A stretch of 64,000 nt of DNA from Polaribacter sp. HaHaR_3_91 (GCF_019278525.1 NZ_CP058986.1:3115001-3179000), one strand, 5' to 3'; positions 1 through 9,060 are shown, numbered from the stretch's first letter. Notes: a model not told the origin generated them from the letters alone. A program made the numbers and translations.

Positions 1-739
1 AGTCATATTGATGTTTCATTGGCTCCATTGGTTTAGGCTCAATAAAGAAAGATCCTTTAAAACCTTGTGCTCTAGCATAATCTCTTGCCATGGTTAAAAA
101 CTGCCCCATGTGGTCTAACTCACGTCCCATATCTGTGTTTAATAAAGACATGTAACCTTCTCTACCTCCCCAAAAAACATAATTCTCTCCACCTAATTTA
201 ATAGTAGCATCTAAAGCCAATTTAACCTGACCTCCTGCTCTGGCAACTACATCAAAATCTGGATTTGTAGAAGCTCCATTCATATAACGTGGATTCGAAA
301 AACAGTTGGCTGTTCCCCATAATAATTTTACACCACTTTCTGCTTGTTTCCCTTTTATGTAATCTGTAATGGCATTTAATCTTGCTTCAGATTCTGCAAA
401 GGTTGCGCCTTCTTGAATTAAATCGTAATCGTGAAAACAGAAATAATCAAAACCTATTTTGTTGATAAATTCAAAAGCGGCATCTGCTTTGTCTTTTGCT
501 GCTTGTACTGCGTCTGTAGATTTATCCCAACCAAAACTTTGTGTTCCTGGACCAAAAGGATCTCCTCCTTGACCACAGAATGTATGCCAATAAGCGATTG
601 AGAATTTAAACCATTCTTTCATCTTTTTACCTGCTACTACTTGTTCTGGATTGTAGTATTTAAAAGCCATTGGATTGTCTGACTCTTTACCTTCGAATTG
701 AATTTTGTTGATTCCTTTAAAATATTCTTTATTTGCCAT
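1..739 (-). CDS. xylA: xylose isomerase, C-terminus outside the window
   Basis: Xylose isomerase converts D-xylose to D-xylulose in the cytoplasm, the first step of the isomerase pathway. The frame starts at the ATG at 739 ([10 protein letters not shown]) and stays open to the window edge, so only the first 246 or so residues are visible. The family signatures are present: the catalytic-histidine region FCFHDYDL, the WGGREGY segment and the metal-ligand segment [10 protein letters not shown] near the window end. The gene lies 148 bp downstream of xylB on the same strand, so kinase and isomerase probably form one xylose operon with xylB first. The truncation is only the window edge. Confidence 0.95.
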   Translation of the reverse strand, partial: MANKEYFKGINKIQFEGKESDNPMAFKYYNPEQVVAGKKMKEWFKFSIAYWHTFCGQGGDPFGPGTQSFGWDKSTDAVQAAKDKADAAFEFINKIGFDYFCFHDYDLIQEGATFAESEARLNAITDYIKGKQAESGVKLLWGTANCFSNPRYMNGASTNPDFDVVARAGGQVKLALDATIKLGGENYVFWGGREGYMSLLNTDMGRELDHMGQFLTMARDYARAQGFKGSFFIEPKPMEPMKHQYD

Positions 740-790
740 CTTTAAATGTTGTTTAATTGTTTATTTGTATAATTTTTTTATTGTGTTGTA

Positions 791-876
791 TTGCGTTAGG
801 GATTGAAATGACATCCTTTTTGCTTTTTTGCAAAAAGATATAATGTAAAGCCCGACCTTTTTAGGGAACGCCCTAA
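791..876. repeat. REP-like dispersed element with two hairpins
   Basis: The xylB-xylA spacer holds an unusually structured stretch. It begins with GCGTTAGGGATTG, contains a perfect 8-bp hairpin (CTTTTTGC at 816-823 with GCAAAAAG at 830-837), then a second one (TTTAGGG at 860-866 with CCCTAAA at 871-877 around AACG). From memory, elements of this form are scattered in many copies through intergenic regions of flavobacterial genomes; I see only one here. It could also act as an mRNA-stabilising or partial terminator structure between the two genes. Confidence 0.5.
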
Positions 877-887
877 ATTTTATTATT

Positions 888-2372
888 TTATTGATTTTTT
901 AAAACAAGTTCTAATTCTTTTTTCCAGTTGTTATAAGCCTCTAAATAAGGTTTTTGGTCTTTAAAAGGCATAAAAGTCATAACATGGTCATTGTCCATAA
1001 TTACTTTTCCGAAAGCTTCGAAATCGCCTTTGTGTAAATTTGCTGCTCTTGCCGCACCAATAGCTCCGGTTGTATTATAGATTTCAATTTCTTGCTCTAT
1101 TAAGGTTGCTACCGTGTTTGCAAATATTTCTGAACGGAATAAATTGTCGTTTCCTGCTCTAATAACGCTAGGCTTAATTCCGTCTGATTTCATGATTTCC
1201 ATACCGTACACAAATGAAAAAGCAATACCTTCTAAGGCAGCTCTACACATATGCCCTTTGTGATGGTTATTTAGGTTCATGTTTACAATTCGGGTACCAA
1301 TTTCTTTATTGTTTAGCATACGCTCTGCTCCGTTACCAAAAGGAATTAAGCAAACGCCATCTGAACCAACAGGAATTTCTGAGGCTAAAATATTCATCTC
1401 TTCATAAGAGTCTACTGCCAGGTTATTTAACAACCAACGGTACTGAATTCCGGCTCCGTTGATATTTAAAAGTTTCCCGATTATTGGATTGGATTTTGTA
1501 TAATTTACGTGTGCAAAATTATTTACACGTGTGCTTTCTTTTCCTGATAAACTTTCTGTAACTGCATATACAACACCAGATGTACCACCTGTTGCAGCAA
1601 CTTCGCCTGGATTAAATACATTTAATGACAATGCATTATTTGGTTGATCTCCTGCTCTATAAAAAATTGGAGTCCCAGCAGCGATTCCGCTTTCTGCTTC
1701 TCCTTTTTCATCTACTAAAGATTGAATACCAAAGGTGTCTACGATATCTGGTACCAAATTTTTATTGATACCATAATGTGTTAAAAGAAAATCTGCAATT
1801 GTGTTTTCTTTGAAATCCCAAAAAATACCTTCTGATAAACCAGAAATAGTGGTATTTATTTTGTTTGAAAATTTATAAGCTACATAATCTCCAGGCAACA
1901 TAAATTTATGAATCTGACTGTAGATATCTGGTTCATTTTCTTGTACCCATTTTAATTTAGATGCGGTAAAATTTGCTGGTGAGTTTAATAAATGTGAAGC
2001 ACATTTTTCTTCGCCAATCTTATTAAAAGCATTGTTTCCTATTGCAACGGCTCTACTATCGCACCAAATAATACTTTTACGAAGTGGATTTCCTTTTTTA
2101 TCTACTAAAACCAAACCGTGCATTTGATACGAAATACCAATCCCTTTAATTTGAGTTCTACTTATATTGTATTCTTTTTTTAGCTTTGTAATTGCATTGC
2201 AAATATGCATCCACCAGTCGTTTGGTTTTTGTTCTGCCCAACCATTTTTTTGAGCAAACATCCCCATTTCTTCTTTAGGTTCTTGTACAACTCCTAAACT
2301 CTTTCCCGTTTCTACTTCTACCAAAGCCGCTTTTATAGAAGAACTCCCAATATCTAATCCTAAATAATACAA
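888..2372 (-). CDS. xylB: xylulokinase, FGGY carbohydrate kinase
   Basis: The 494-residue protein phosphorylates D-xylulose to xylulose 5-phosphate, linking xylA to the pentose phosphate pathway. The N-terminal phosphate-binding motif YLGLDIGSSS, the substrate segment QMHGLVLVD, the GGTSGVVYAV segment and the C-terminal RAGNDNLFRS and TGAIGAARAA motifs cover the complete FGGY fold. The start is a TTG at 2370-2372; an in-frame TAA lies two codons upstream and the next ATG would remove the DIG motif, so TTG is the only reasonable start. It precedes xylA in a probable operon. Length is normal for the family. Confidence 0.93.
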   Translation of the reverse strand: MYYLGLDIGSSSIKAALVEVETGKSLGVVQEPKEEMGMFAQKNGWAEQKPNDWWMHICNAITKLKKEYNISRTQIKGIGISYQMHGLVLVDKKGNPLRKSIIWCDSRAVAIGNNAFNKIGEEKCASHLLNSPANFTASKLKWVQENEPDIYSQIHKFMLPGDYVAYKFSNKINTTISGLSEGIFWDFKENTIADFLLTHYGINKNLVPDIVDTFGIQSLVDEKGEAESGIAAGTPIFYRAGDQPNNALSLNVFNPGEVAATGGTSGVVYAVTESLSGKESTRVNNFAHVNYTKSNPIIGKLLNINGAGIQYRWLLNNLAVDSYEEMNILASEIPVGSDGVCLIPFGNGAERMLNNKEIGTRIVNMNLNNHHKGHMCRAALEGIAFSFVYGMEIMKSDGIKPSVIRAGNDNLFRSEIFANTVATLIEQEIEIYNTTGAIGAARAANLHKGDFEAFGKVIMDNDHVMTFMPFKDQKPYLEAYNNWKKELELVLKNQ

Positions 2373-2790
2373 ACCTTATTGTTTTAAGTTAAAAAAAATG
2401 GCCTAATACCGTTTATAATTCTTAAGCCTTTTATCGAGTAATAAAATTACTTTTAAACCCATTAAAGCAATAACAAAAAACGTGCATGATGTATTATAGA
2501 ATAAGCAAATTACCCTATTAATAAAGAGAAATTTTAGATTACCAATTACAAAAGACAGTAAGTAGATTAAAAAATTAGAAAAACTAAAACTATTATTTAT
2601 ATAAAGTTTACAATCTTTATAATTCAGTTTTTTTTTAGATTTTATTTGCTTTGCTCTTTTATTTCATTCCTTTCAATAAAAAATACTTTTTGCTTTTTCT
2701 TTAATAAATCTAGAATATCTTTTAGTTATTCTTTTGAATTTGAATAAAACCAAAAACAGCGACTTAATTACGACATGACCTTATGTATAC
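2373..2790. other. intergenic region upstream of xylB
   Basis: This AT-rich stretch of about 420 bp must hold the xylB promoter, but I could not pick a convincing -33/-7 pair. No intact gene is present. The part from about 2640 to 2790 may be further decayed sequence of the recombinase remnant that follows, but it has too many stops to assign. Confidence 0.5.
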
Positions 2791-3206
2791 CATTTTGAGA
2801 ATGCGCTATTTTTCGATATCTACCTGATGAAATTGTTTTCTATTTTTTAGTTGATTCAAATAATAGTTAGCTATTAAAAAAAGTTTTCGTTTTTTTAATT
2901 TAAAACTTTACTTTTTATTGCTGTTACCTACTGATAGTTTAATTCTATCTCAGCATCAATTAATTTTTTATTGGCCTCAGACTTTTTATTTAAAATAAGT
3001 TAATTGCTATATAAAAAATCAGGGTGAGACTTTTTAACAGCACAATTTTTATTATCCCTGTCAATTTGTTTTATATATTGACCAATAAAAATAAAAGTAG
3101 CTTTTCTATCCTTTATAATCCTGAGTGAAATAGGATATAATTTTTGAGAATTTACTTTTTTTATTAAAACTGCTTTAATTGAAAACTCTTTGTTAAATTT
3201 ATTAAA
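2791..3206 (-). pseudogene. decayed tyrosine recombinase (N-terminal part)
   Basis: Reading the minus strand from 3206 gives FSIKAVLIKKVNSQ, then LYPISLRIIKDRK, FIFIGQYIKQ and KKSHPDFLYSN, the arm-type DNA-binding domain typical of Bacteroidota phage-type integrases. An in-frame stop follows LYSN, after which LILNKKSEANKKLIDAEIEL continues the same domain. A second stop and a frameshift then lead into NYYLNQLKNRKQFHQ, which resembles the start of the SAM-like core-binding domain. No start codon and no catalytic domain remain. The multiple stops show a dead gene. The assignment is by motif memory; a profile search would settle it. Confidence 0.7.
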
Positions 3207-3223
3207 CTAAAGACACAAAATTC

Positions 3224-3245
3224 AGGTACAACATAGGTACAACAT
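3224..3245. repeat. perfect 11-bp tandem repeat beside integrase remnant
   Basis: AGGTACAACAT occurs twice head to tail with no spacer (3224-3234 and 3235-3245), just upstream of the 5' edge of the minus-strand recombinase remnant. Short direct repeats beside attachment cores are typical integrase arm-type sites; that role is inference. Confidence 0.6.
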
Positions 3246-3349
3246 TTGCTGATATTATATGAAACCATTTAATATCAGAAAAAACTAAAACACTAACAAA
3301 CAATTAATTACCAATACATTTAATTTATTTTGATATCTATTTTTTAGAA

Positions 3350-3391
3350 TTCATAACCCTGAGGTCACGGGTTCAAATCCCGTTCTCGCTA
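3350..3391 (+). pseudogene. 3' half of a tRNA-Met-like gene (attachment-site remnant)
   Basis: From 3350 the sequence reads as the 3' half of a tRNA: anticodon loop TTCATAA (anticodon CAT), 3' anticodon stem CCCTG, variable region AGGTC, T arm ACGGG-TTCAAAT-CCCGT with a perfect 5-bp stem, acceptor strand TCTCGCT and discriminator A at 3391. Upstream of the loop the sequence does not pair with CCCTG and no D arm or 5' acceptor strand exists, so this is not a functional tRNA. The break at the anticodon loop fits site-specific integration into a tRNA gene, leaving a duplicated 3' end as an att site. Confidence 0.8.
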
Positions 3392-3472
3392 CAAACTTAA
3401 TGTTAATTAAATCAACGAATTGTGTCTCACAATTCGTTTTTTTATGTCTACATTTTTCTTACTTTTACAAAG

Positions 3473-3494
3473 AGTACACGATAAAGTACACGAT
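3473..3494. repeat. 10-bp direct repeat upstream of second integrase remnant
   Basis: AGTACACGAT occurs at 3473-3482 and again at 3485-3494, separated by AA, ending six bases before the start of the plus-strand recombinase remnant. The position mirrors the other tandem repeat near 3230, supporting integrase-associated sites. Confidence 0.55.
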
Positions 3495-3500
3495 TGCCCT

Positions 3501-4096
3501 ATGAAATTGAATTATTCAGAGCCAAAAATATTCACTAGAGGAGCTGATATTGGAGCTTGGTCTAAACTGTCAAAAAAAGATAAAAAAGAAGCATTATCCA
3601 AAAGTTGGTATGTCTATTATTCAATTAGAGATCAGATCCAATTACAGGAAAACTAAAAAGGCAAACTAATATAAAAGCTGGAGTCAACCTTTATAAGGAT
3701 AAAAGAAGTAGAATACACATCTTAACTCAATTAAAAGAAAGTTTACAATATGTTTTATCAAAAGGCTTCAATCCCTATGAAGATAATAGTTCTTTAGCTG
3801 AATTTATCGAAAATCTTCTTTCTCCTGAAAAAAGCGAAGTCAACAGTACACCAACACAAGAGAAAACTCCAGTGTATCTTGAAAAAAAGGCTGTACAAGA
3901 AACACCGATCCTCTACCCCATTAACACTTCTTTTGACTTAGACTTAGCATTAGACACCAAATCCAAGGTTCTAAATAGGATTTCATATCAAAATTTTAAA
4001 AATAGAATTGAACGATTTAAAAAATGGCTCAATGAAGAAGACTATGACCTCAATGAAGATATTTTAACTATAAATAAGAAACTTGTAATACAATAA
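3501..4096 (+). pseudogene. frameshifted, truncated tyrosine recombinase
   Basis: The start ATG at 3501 gives MKLNYSEPKIFTRGADIG, then WSKLSKKDKKEALSKSWYVYY, the N-terminal region of a Bacteroidota tyrosine recombinase. Near 3630-3640 (GATCAGATCC) the reading frame is lost. Shifting frame continues with PITGKLKRQTNIKAGVNLYK, KDKRSRIHILTQLKESL and, from 3872 on, ISYQNFKNRIERFKKWL, the start of the SAM-like domain. The sequence stops at 4096, before any catalytic domain. It lies about 110 bp downstream of the tRNA remnant, pointing away from it, as expected for an integrated element. Both the frameshift and the truncation make it non-functional. Confidence 0.75.
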
Positions 4097-4141
4097 TTAA
4101 ACTGTATCTGATTTATTGTTAGCTTTAACCTACTATCCAAA

Positions 4142-6094
4142 TTATTTCTCAAAGCTTTCAATTCCCGTCTGAAGCCATGAATGATAATCTTCTGGATTAG
4201 ACATATAACCAACAGGAGGTAATAAATTTTCTTCGTTGTGATCCATCAATACATAAAACGGCTGTGAATTGGCTTTATACCTAATGGTTTGTAATTCACT
4301 CCATTTCTGACCAATATACTTTAACTGTTTACCTGGTCTTAGTTTAGACTCCGTAACTTCATTTGCTTCTAATGGGCGCTTATCATCTACATATAATGAG
4401 ATTAAAACGACCTCATTTTTAAGAATGTTTAAAACTTTTGGGTTTGGCCAAACGTTTTGTTCCATTTTTCGACAATTTACACATGCCCAACCTGTAAAAT
4501 CAATCATAACAGGTTTGCCTATTTTTTTAGCGTAAGCTAAACCTTTATCATAATCATTAAAGGCTAAAATATCATGAGGAGCTAATAAATGTGCACCATC
4601 TGGTAAACCTTCATTAACACTTAAAACTGAAGATGTCCCCATTCTAGAATACCCAACACCGTATGACGACTCACTATATTCTAATGGTGGAGGGAAAGCA
4701 CTTATTAAATTTAATGGAGCTCCCCAAAGTCCAGGTATCATATAAATAGTAAATGATAAAACAACTAACCCTAAACTTAATCTCCCTATGGAAATATGAG
4801 GTAATGGTGAATCATGTGGCAGTTGTATTTTTCCGAATAAATAAAATGCTAAAGTTCCAAAAATTGTAATCCAAATAGCTAAAAACACTTCACGTTCTAG
4901 TAAATGAGCTTGTAAAACTAAATCGGCCTGTGATAAAAACTTGAAAGCTAATGCTAATTCTAAAAAACCTAGAAAAACTTTAACAGTGTTTAACCAACCT
5001 CCTGATTTGGGCAAAGAATTTAACCAACCCGGAAAAGCAGCAAAAAGGGCAAAGGGTAAGGCAATAGCTAATGAAAACCCAAACATACCTACCACTGGCG
5101 CTACCCCACCTTTAGAAGCTGCTTCAACTAATAAAGTTCCAACAATGGGACCTGTACAAGAAAATGATACAATAGCTAAAGCCAATGCCATAAAGAAAAT
5201 ACCGATAAAGCCTCCCCGATCAGCTTGTGAATCGACTTTATTAGCCCATGAATTTGGTAACATAATTTCGAATGCTCCTAAAAAAGACACCGCAAAAATG
5301 ACCAATAATAAAAAGAAAAAAATATTAAACCAAACATTAGTAGCTAGCGCATTTAACGCATCTGCACCAAAAATTCCAGTTACAGCGATACCTAATAACA
5401 AATAGATAACAATGATACAAATACCATAAGTAACCGCATTTTTTATACCTGCTGCTTTGGTTTTACTTTGTTTAGTAAAAAAACTAACTGTCATCGGAAT
5501 CATAGGAAACACACATGGTGTTAACAAAGCTGCTAAACCTGATAAAAAGGCTATAAAAAATATACCCCACAACCCTTGTCCTGATTCTTCGGGGATGTTT
5601 TTTGATAGAGATTTATATGAAATAACCTGTGCCTCTTTCTCGGACATACCTCGAAGACTGAATGTTAACTCAACCTCTGTAGGCGATAAACATCGAGTAT
5701 CATCACACACCATAAACTCCACAAAACCATCAATAGTCGCAACTTCTTTTTCAACCGTAATTTTTTGTTTAAACGTTGCTGTTTTTTCGAAGAATTTAAT
5801 CGTCATACCAAACACAGGATCGTCTACAGTGTGCCCTACTTCTTCAGAAGTATTTCCTAAAATTTTAAAAGCCCCTTCACTATCATCATAAATAAATGTG
5901 GTAGGTATGGGACCATCTTCTGGAACTGTTTGAGCATATAAATGCCACCCCTCTTCTATGGTCGCTTTTGACACTAAAATATACTCGGTATCTGATATTT
6001 TTTCAACAGAAGTACTCCATGTTACTGGATCTAAAATTTGCGAATAACCTATGGTAAAGGTTAATAAAACGTATAAAAAAATTAGTTTTTTCAT
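4142..6094 (-). CDS. dsbD: thiol:disulfide interchange protein DsbD, copy 1
   Basis: The 650-residue inner-membrane protein moves electrons from cytoplasmic thioredoxin to periplasmic thiols. Order: signal peptide (about 1-18), periplasmic DsbD N-terminal domain with the cysteine pair CDDTRC (C130/C135), a membrane domain with one cysteine in [11 protein letters not shown] and the other in [11 protein letters not shown], and a C-terminal thioredoxin-like domain with CVNC (C538/C541). All three redox centres are intact. It lies 19 bp after the free N-terminal-domain gene and closes the minus-strand run that begins with a TlpA-like gene. A close paralogue is at 29698-31677; this copy has the shorter linker between the first two domains. 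Its association with the SusCD locus is inference from position. Confidence 0.93.
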   Translation of the reverse strand: MKKLIFLYVLLTFTIGYSQILDPVTWSTSVEKISDTEYILVSKATIEEGWHLYAQTVPEDGPIPTTFIYDDSEGAFKILGNTSEEVGHTVDDPVFGMTIKFFEKTATFKQKITVEKEVATIDGFVEFMVCDDTRCLSPTEVELTFSLRGMSEKEAQVISYKSLSKNIPEESGQGLWGIFFIAFLSGLAALLTPCVFPMIPMTVSFFTKQSKTKAAGIKNAVTYGICIIVIYLLLGIAVTGIFGADALNALATNVWFNIFFFLLLVIFAVSFLGAFEIMLPNSWANKVDSQADRGGFIGIFFMALALAIVSFSCTGPIVGTLLVEAASKGGVAPVVGMFGFSLAIALPFALFAAFPGWLNSLPKSGGWLNTVKVFLGFLELALAFKFLSQADLVLQAHLLEREVFLAIWITIFGTLAFYLFGKIQLPHDSPLPHISIGRLSLGLVVLSFTIYMIPGLWGAPLNLISAFPPPLEYSESSYGVGYSRMGTSSVLSVNEGLPDGAHLLAPHDILAFNDYDKGLAYAKKIGKPVMIDFTGWACVNCRKMEQNVWPNPKVLNILKNEVVLISLYVDDKRPLEANEVTESKLRPGKQLKYIGQKWSELQTIRYKANSQPFYVLMDHNEENLLPPVGYMSNPEDYHSWLQTGIESFEK

Positions 6095-6113
6095 TTATAA
6101 AATCTATCTTAAA

Positions 6114-6560
6114 CTATTTGATATTAAAAATTAAACCTTCTTCACTTGGAGGCAAACACCTAGTATCGTCACAAACCATAAACTCTACAGTAGCATAGAC
6201 ACTAAATGGCATTTTTTCTTTTATTAAAATGCGTTGCTTAAATAAAGCTTTGGTTTCAAAAAATTTAATTTCCATATTAAAAACAGGATCATTTATAATT
6301 TCTCCTATCGCTTCCTTTGTATTTCCTTTTTTTAAATAATTGGAACTACTTTTAAATGAAAACGTAGTAGGTATTGGCCCTTCTTTAGGTACATATTGTG
6401 AATATAAATGCCAGTTCGTTTCTATGTCTGCTTCGGCTACTAATTCATATTCTTTATCTGATATTTTATTTACAGATGTAGACCATGTTAAAGGTTCTAA
6501 AATCTGAGCGTTACCAATAGCAAAAACTAATAACGTTAGTAATAATGTAAGTTTTTTCAT
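6114..6560 (-). CDS. stand-alone DsbD N-terminal domain protein
   Basis: This 148-residue exported protein matches only the first domain of the neighbouring DsbD. It has a signal peptide ending near GNAQ, the segments LTWSTSVNKISD and PIPTTFSF, and the redox pair CDDTRC at C130/C135, the same numbering as in the full-length neighbour. It then stops at LIFNIK, with no membrane or thioredoxin domain. It probably arose by tandem duplication and truncation, but the intact cysteines, signal peptide and clean stop argue for a working periplasmic redox protein, perhaps a shuttle between DsbD and extracytoplasmic substrates. Function is inferred. It starts 19 bp before dsbD, so the two are probably co-transcribed. 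Confidence 0.85.
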   Translation of the reverse strand: MKKLTLLLTLLVFAIGNAQILEPLTWSTSVNKISDKEYELVAEADIETNWHLYSQYVPKEGPIPTTFSFKSSSNYLKKGNTKEAIGEIINDPVFNMEIKFFETKALFKQRILIKEKMPFSVYATVEFMVCDDTRCLPPSEEGLIFNIK

Positions 6561-6582
6561 ATTTCTAAATTTATATTTTATT

Positions 6583-6612
6583 AAAGGGTTGTTATTTATT
6601 TAACAACCCTTT
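6583..6612 (-). terminator. strong hairpin between protease and DsbD-domain gene
   Basis: A perfect 12-bp stem, AAAGGGTTGTTA (6583-6594) with TAACAACCCTTT (6601-6612), encloses a 6-nt loop. It lies in the 203-bp gap after the trypsin-like gene and only 22 bp before the DsbD-domain start. In the minus orientation the T-tract is poor, so it may be a leaky terminator or an attenuator. Confidence 0.65.
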
Positions 6613-6763
6613 GTTAATCTCTATTTGTATTAGTTTACCGACTAATTAACTCAAATAATTTCTAGATAAATAATAATAGAAAGAGATTAATATAACCTTA
6701 AGACAAAGACGTAAATACCAAATAAAAGGCTGATACGTTTTATAATTAAGTATTAAAAGACCT

Positions 6764-7666
6764 TTAATTAATGTAGTTATTTAAGACACTAACTGGTACC
6801 ACTTCTTTTATAACCATTTGTATGTCTCGATTTGTTTTAGACCCCATTGTATAATGAGAAGAAGTAGCACTTACAACACCTATTAATTGTCCGTAACTAT
6901 TAACTACAGGCCCTCCACTTGCCCCTGTACCAAAATCTGCAGTTATAGATATTTTAGGCATGTTTGTACGACCTTTAAGATATTCTCTAGCCACTATACC
7001 TTTAGACATAAAAAAAGTTTTTTCAAAAGGATGTCCCATCATAAACACATCTTCTCCTATTAATTCTTTTTCTGCCAACTCCAAAGCTTTTAGTTTCTTT
7101 CCTTGCATATCTAACTGCAGAACAGCTATGTCATTTAATTTACTAGCAGACAAAACCTCAGCAACAGAATACACATTACCTTTATCATCAATTGCGAAAA
7201 TAGCAGATGATTTTAAATTTCCTTTCACATCAATTACATGATAATTTGTAACGATTATACCATCTTCGTTTATAACAAACCCCGACGCATTACTTAAATG
7301 CATATTGGGACATCTCGTACATAAAAAAGAATCTCCTATATATAAAGTACGCTCCTTTAAATAATTATATATTTCGTTTCCTGTTTTTATTTTAGAATCA
7401 CCACTTTTATACATAGACACTTTAAATTTCACTTCAGTTTTATTTTCCTTTTGTTTTTGTAAAACCTCAAAGGGTGTGTATGCATTTTCACTTAATAGTT
7501 CCTTTGCTTTTTCCATTGCGTTATTAAGGAACACCGAACTGTTTTCTGGTTTAGTAACCTTAACGGTATTACTATTCAAATGGAAATCATCATGTATATT
7601 ATTAATCGATCCACAACTAACCAAGGCTAGTGCCATTAAAGCACCTGTTAAATAACTAATTCTCAT
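6764..7666 (-). CDS. trypsin-like serine protease lipoprotein with a CxxC motif
   Basis: The 300-residue protein has a lipoprotein signal with lipobox LVSC (C18), then a low-identity region, then a trypsin-like peptidase domain from about residue 125. The catalytic triad is visible as H143 in TNYHVID, D179 in LNDIAVLQ and S250 in GTGASGGPV. There is no PDZ domain, unlike HtrA. A CTRC motif (C116/C119) sits directly before the catalytic domain; given the neighbouring TlpA and DsbD proteins it could be a redox-sensitive pair or a metal site (inference). The gene follows the TlpA-like gene by 32 bp, so these two probably share a transcript. Substrate unknown. Confidence 0.85.
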   Translation of the reverse strand: MRISYLTGALMALALVSCGSINNIHDDFHLNSNTVKVTKPENSSVFLNNAMEKAKELLSENAYTPFEVLQKQKENKTEVKFKVSMYKSGDSKIKTGNEIYNYLKERTLYIGDSFLCTRCPNMHLSNASGFVINEDGIIVTNYHVIDVKGNLKSSAIFAIDDKGNVYSVAEVLSASKLNDIAVLQLDMQGKKLKALELAEKELIGEDVFMMGHPFEKTFFMSKGIVAREYLKGRTNMPKISITADFGTGASGGPVVNSYGQLIGVVSATSSHYTMGSKTNRDIQMVIKEVVPVSVLNNYIN

Positions 7667-7698
7667 AATTTATATCTTTATTTTAGGAGCTGTAATAA

Positions 7699-9060
7699 TT
7701 ATAGATCAAGTTCATTAAATAACTTGATTAACTTCTCATCTGATGGTCTTGGTGCATTTGCATCAATAATTTTACCTAGGGGATCTAATAAGATAAATCT
7801 TGGAATACCACTAATTGCATAATCCTTTATAAACTGTGAATTAAAATTATTATCAGCTAATAATTGAACTCCTCCAAGTTCTTTTTCCTTAATCATAGTT
7901 CTCCACTTATCATAATTCTTTTTTTGATCTATGGAAATACTTAAAAATTCGATGTTTTTATTATGATATTTTTTTTCTAATTTTTTTAAATATGGTATTT
8001 GTCCTAAACACGGACCACACCAAGTTGCCCAAATATCTATATAAACATATTTCCCTTTAAAATCATCTAAAGAACTAGTTCCTCCAGCATAATTTTCATA
8101 ATCAATAAATTTTGGAGAAAACTTGTATTCAGAAACCTTTTTAAGGCTATGATAGATTTCAGAAATTTTGGCATTGTTTTTTTCGTCTGTAGAAGCATTC
8201 ATGTATGTTTCATAAAATACATCTAAACTTTCCGTCTGTGCAATAGACATACGTGCTTGAATATATATCAACTCATTTTTAATGGTTTGATTTGAAATTT
8301 TAGAATACGTTTTTATTGAAGCTAAGCCACGATCTATAGAATCTGTTTTAACTAATTCTTTAACTTGACCTGTGTAATAATCACCAATTAATGTATAGTA
8401 AGCCCCTGAAAATCTATAATCTTCTTCACTATTAAAATCTATTTTTTGTAACTCTTTTTTCAGTTCTTGTGAAACCTCATCATTAATTTTATTAAATTTT
8501 TTAAAATGTGATAATTGATATACATAAGAGTAATTAATATTTCTATTTTCTAAAGCCTTGAAGTTTTCTGACACCCCTTGCATGGTATCTAAAACCTGAT
8601 GGAGCGTTGTTTTAATTTTCTTTGCAGTAGTTAAAAATTTCGTCTCTTTTAGTTTAAAAAAAGAAGTTTCTCCTGTTCTTAAATTTGAAGAAATATCTCC
8701 CTTAATAGCTAGATATTTTGTAGCGCCAGCACCTTTTCCTGAAACATTAAGAGATGACTTAAAATTATCTGCATCTGCTTTAATATTAAGGTCATACCCA
8801 TTTTCTAAATAAAAAACTACTTTATTTTTACCAGAAATTAATCTATAAAAACCTGACTTTATTTTCATCGTATCTTTAAAAGTACCATCAGAAGTTACAA
8901 CTATCTTTTTGGTGTAGGAACGATTCGTTTTTAATAGGGTTATTTCTTTATCTTTAAGATTGTCTATTTTACCCGTTAATAAAACATAATCTAATTTAGT
9001 TTTTTTTGAGCAAGACGTAAGGCCAAAAGCCATTATCAATATAAATAATACTTTATTCAT
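7699..9060 (-). CDS. TlpA-like thioredoxin lipoprotein with N-terminal DUF4369-like region
   Basis: The 453-residue protein has lipobox LTSC near residue 17, an N-terminal beta-rich region of DUF4369 type (LTGKIDNLKDKEITLLK), a helical middle and a C-terminal TlpA/AhpC-type thioredoxin domain with WATWCGPC (C348/C351) and a cis-proline segment SGIPRF. Such proteins reduce disulfides outside the cytoplasm and take electrons from DsbD, which is encoded three genes downstream. It follows the SusCD operon after a terminator-like hairpin and a 240-bp gap, so it probably has its own promoter. The pairing of this family with DUF4843 and PKD-like lipoproteins recurs in Bacteroidota by my recollection. 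Confidence 0.88.
   Translation of the reverse strand: MNKVLFILIMAFGLTSCSKKTKLDYVLLTGKIDNLKDKEITLLKTNRSYTKKIVVTSDGTFKDTMKIKSGFYRLISGKNKVVFYLENGYDLNIKADADNFKSSLNVSGKGAGATKYLAIKGDISSNLRTGETSFFKLKETKFLTTAKKIKTTLHQVLDTMQGVSENFKALENRNINYSYVYQLSHFKKFNKINDEVSQELKKELQKIDFNSEEDYRFSGAYYTLIGDYYTGQVKELVKTDSIDRGLASIKTYSKISNQTIKNELIYIQARMSIAQTESLDVFYETYMNASTDEKNNAKISEIYHSLKKVSEYKFSPKFIDYENYAGGTSSLDDFKGKYVYIDIWATWCGPCLGQIPYLKKLEKKYHNKNIEFLSISIDQKKNYDKWRTMIKEKELGGVQLLADNNFNSQFIKDYAISGIPRFILLDPLGKIIDANAPRPSDEKLIKLFNELDL

Noticed and set aside
3350..3391. A complete tRNA-Met gene
   Set aside because: Only the part from the anticodon loop to the discriminator base is present; no 5' acceptor strand or D arm can be found upstream.
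4941..5891. Plus-strand open frames of 154 and 144 residues inside dsbD copy 1
   Set aside because: They are antisense shadows of a clear, full-length DsbD gene.
6114..6560. Pseudogene made by truncation of dsbD
   Set aside because: It has its own signal peptide, no internal stop, intact cysteines and a clean stop, so a functional single-domain protein is more likely.
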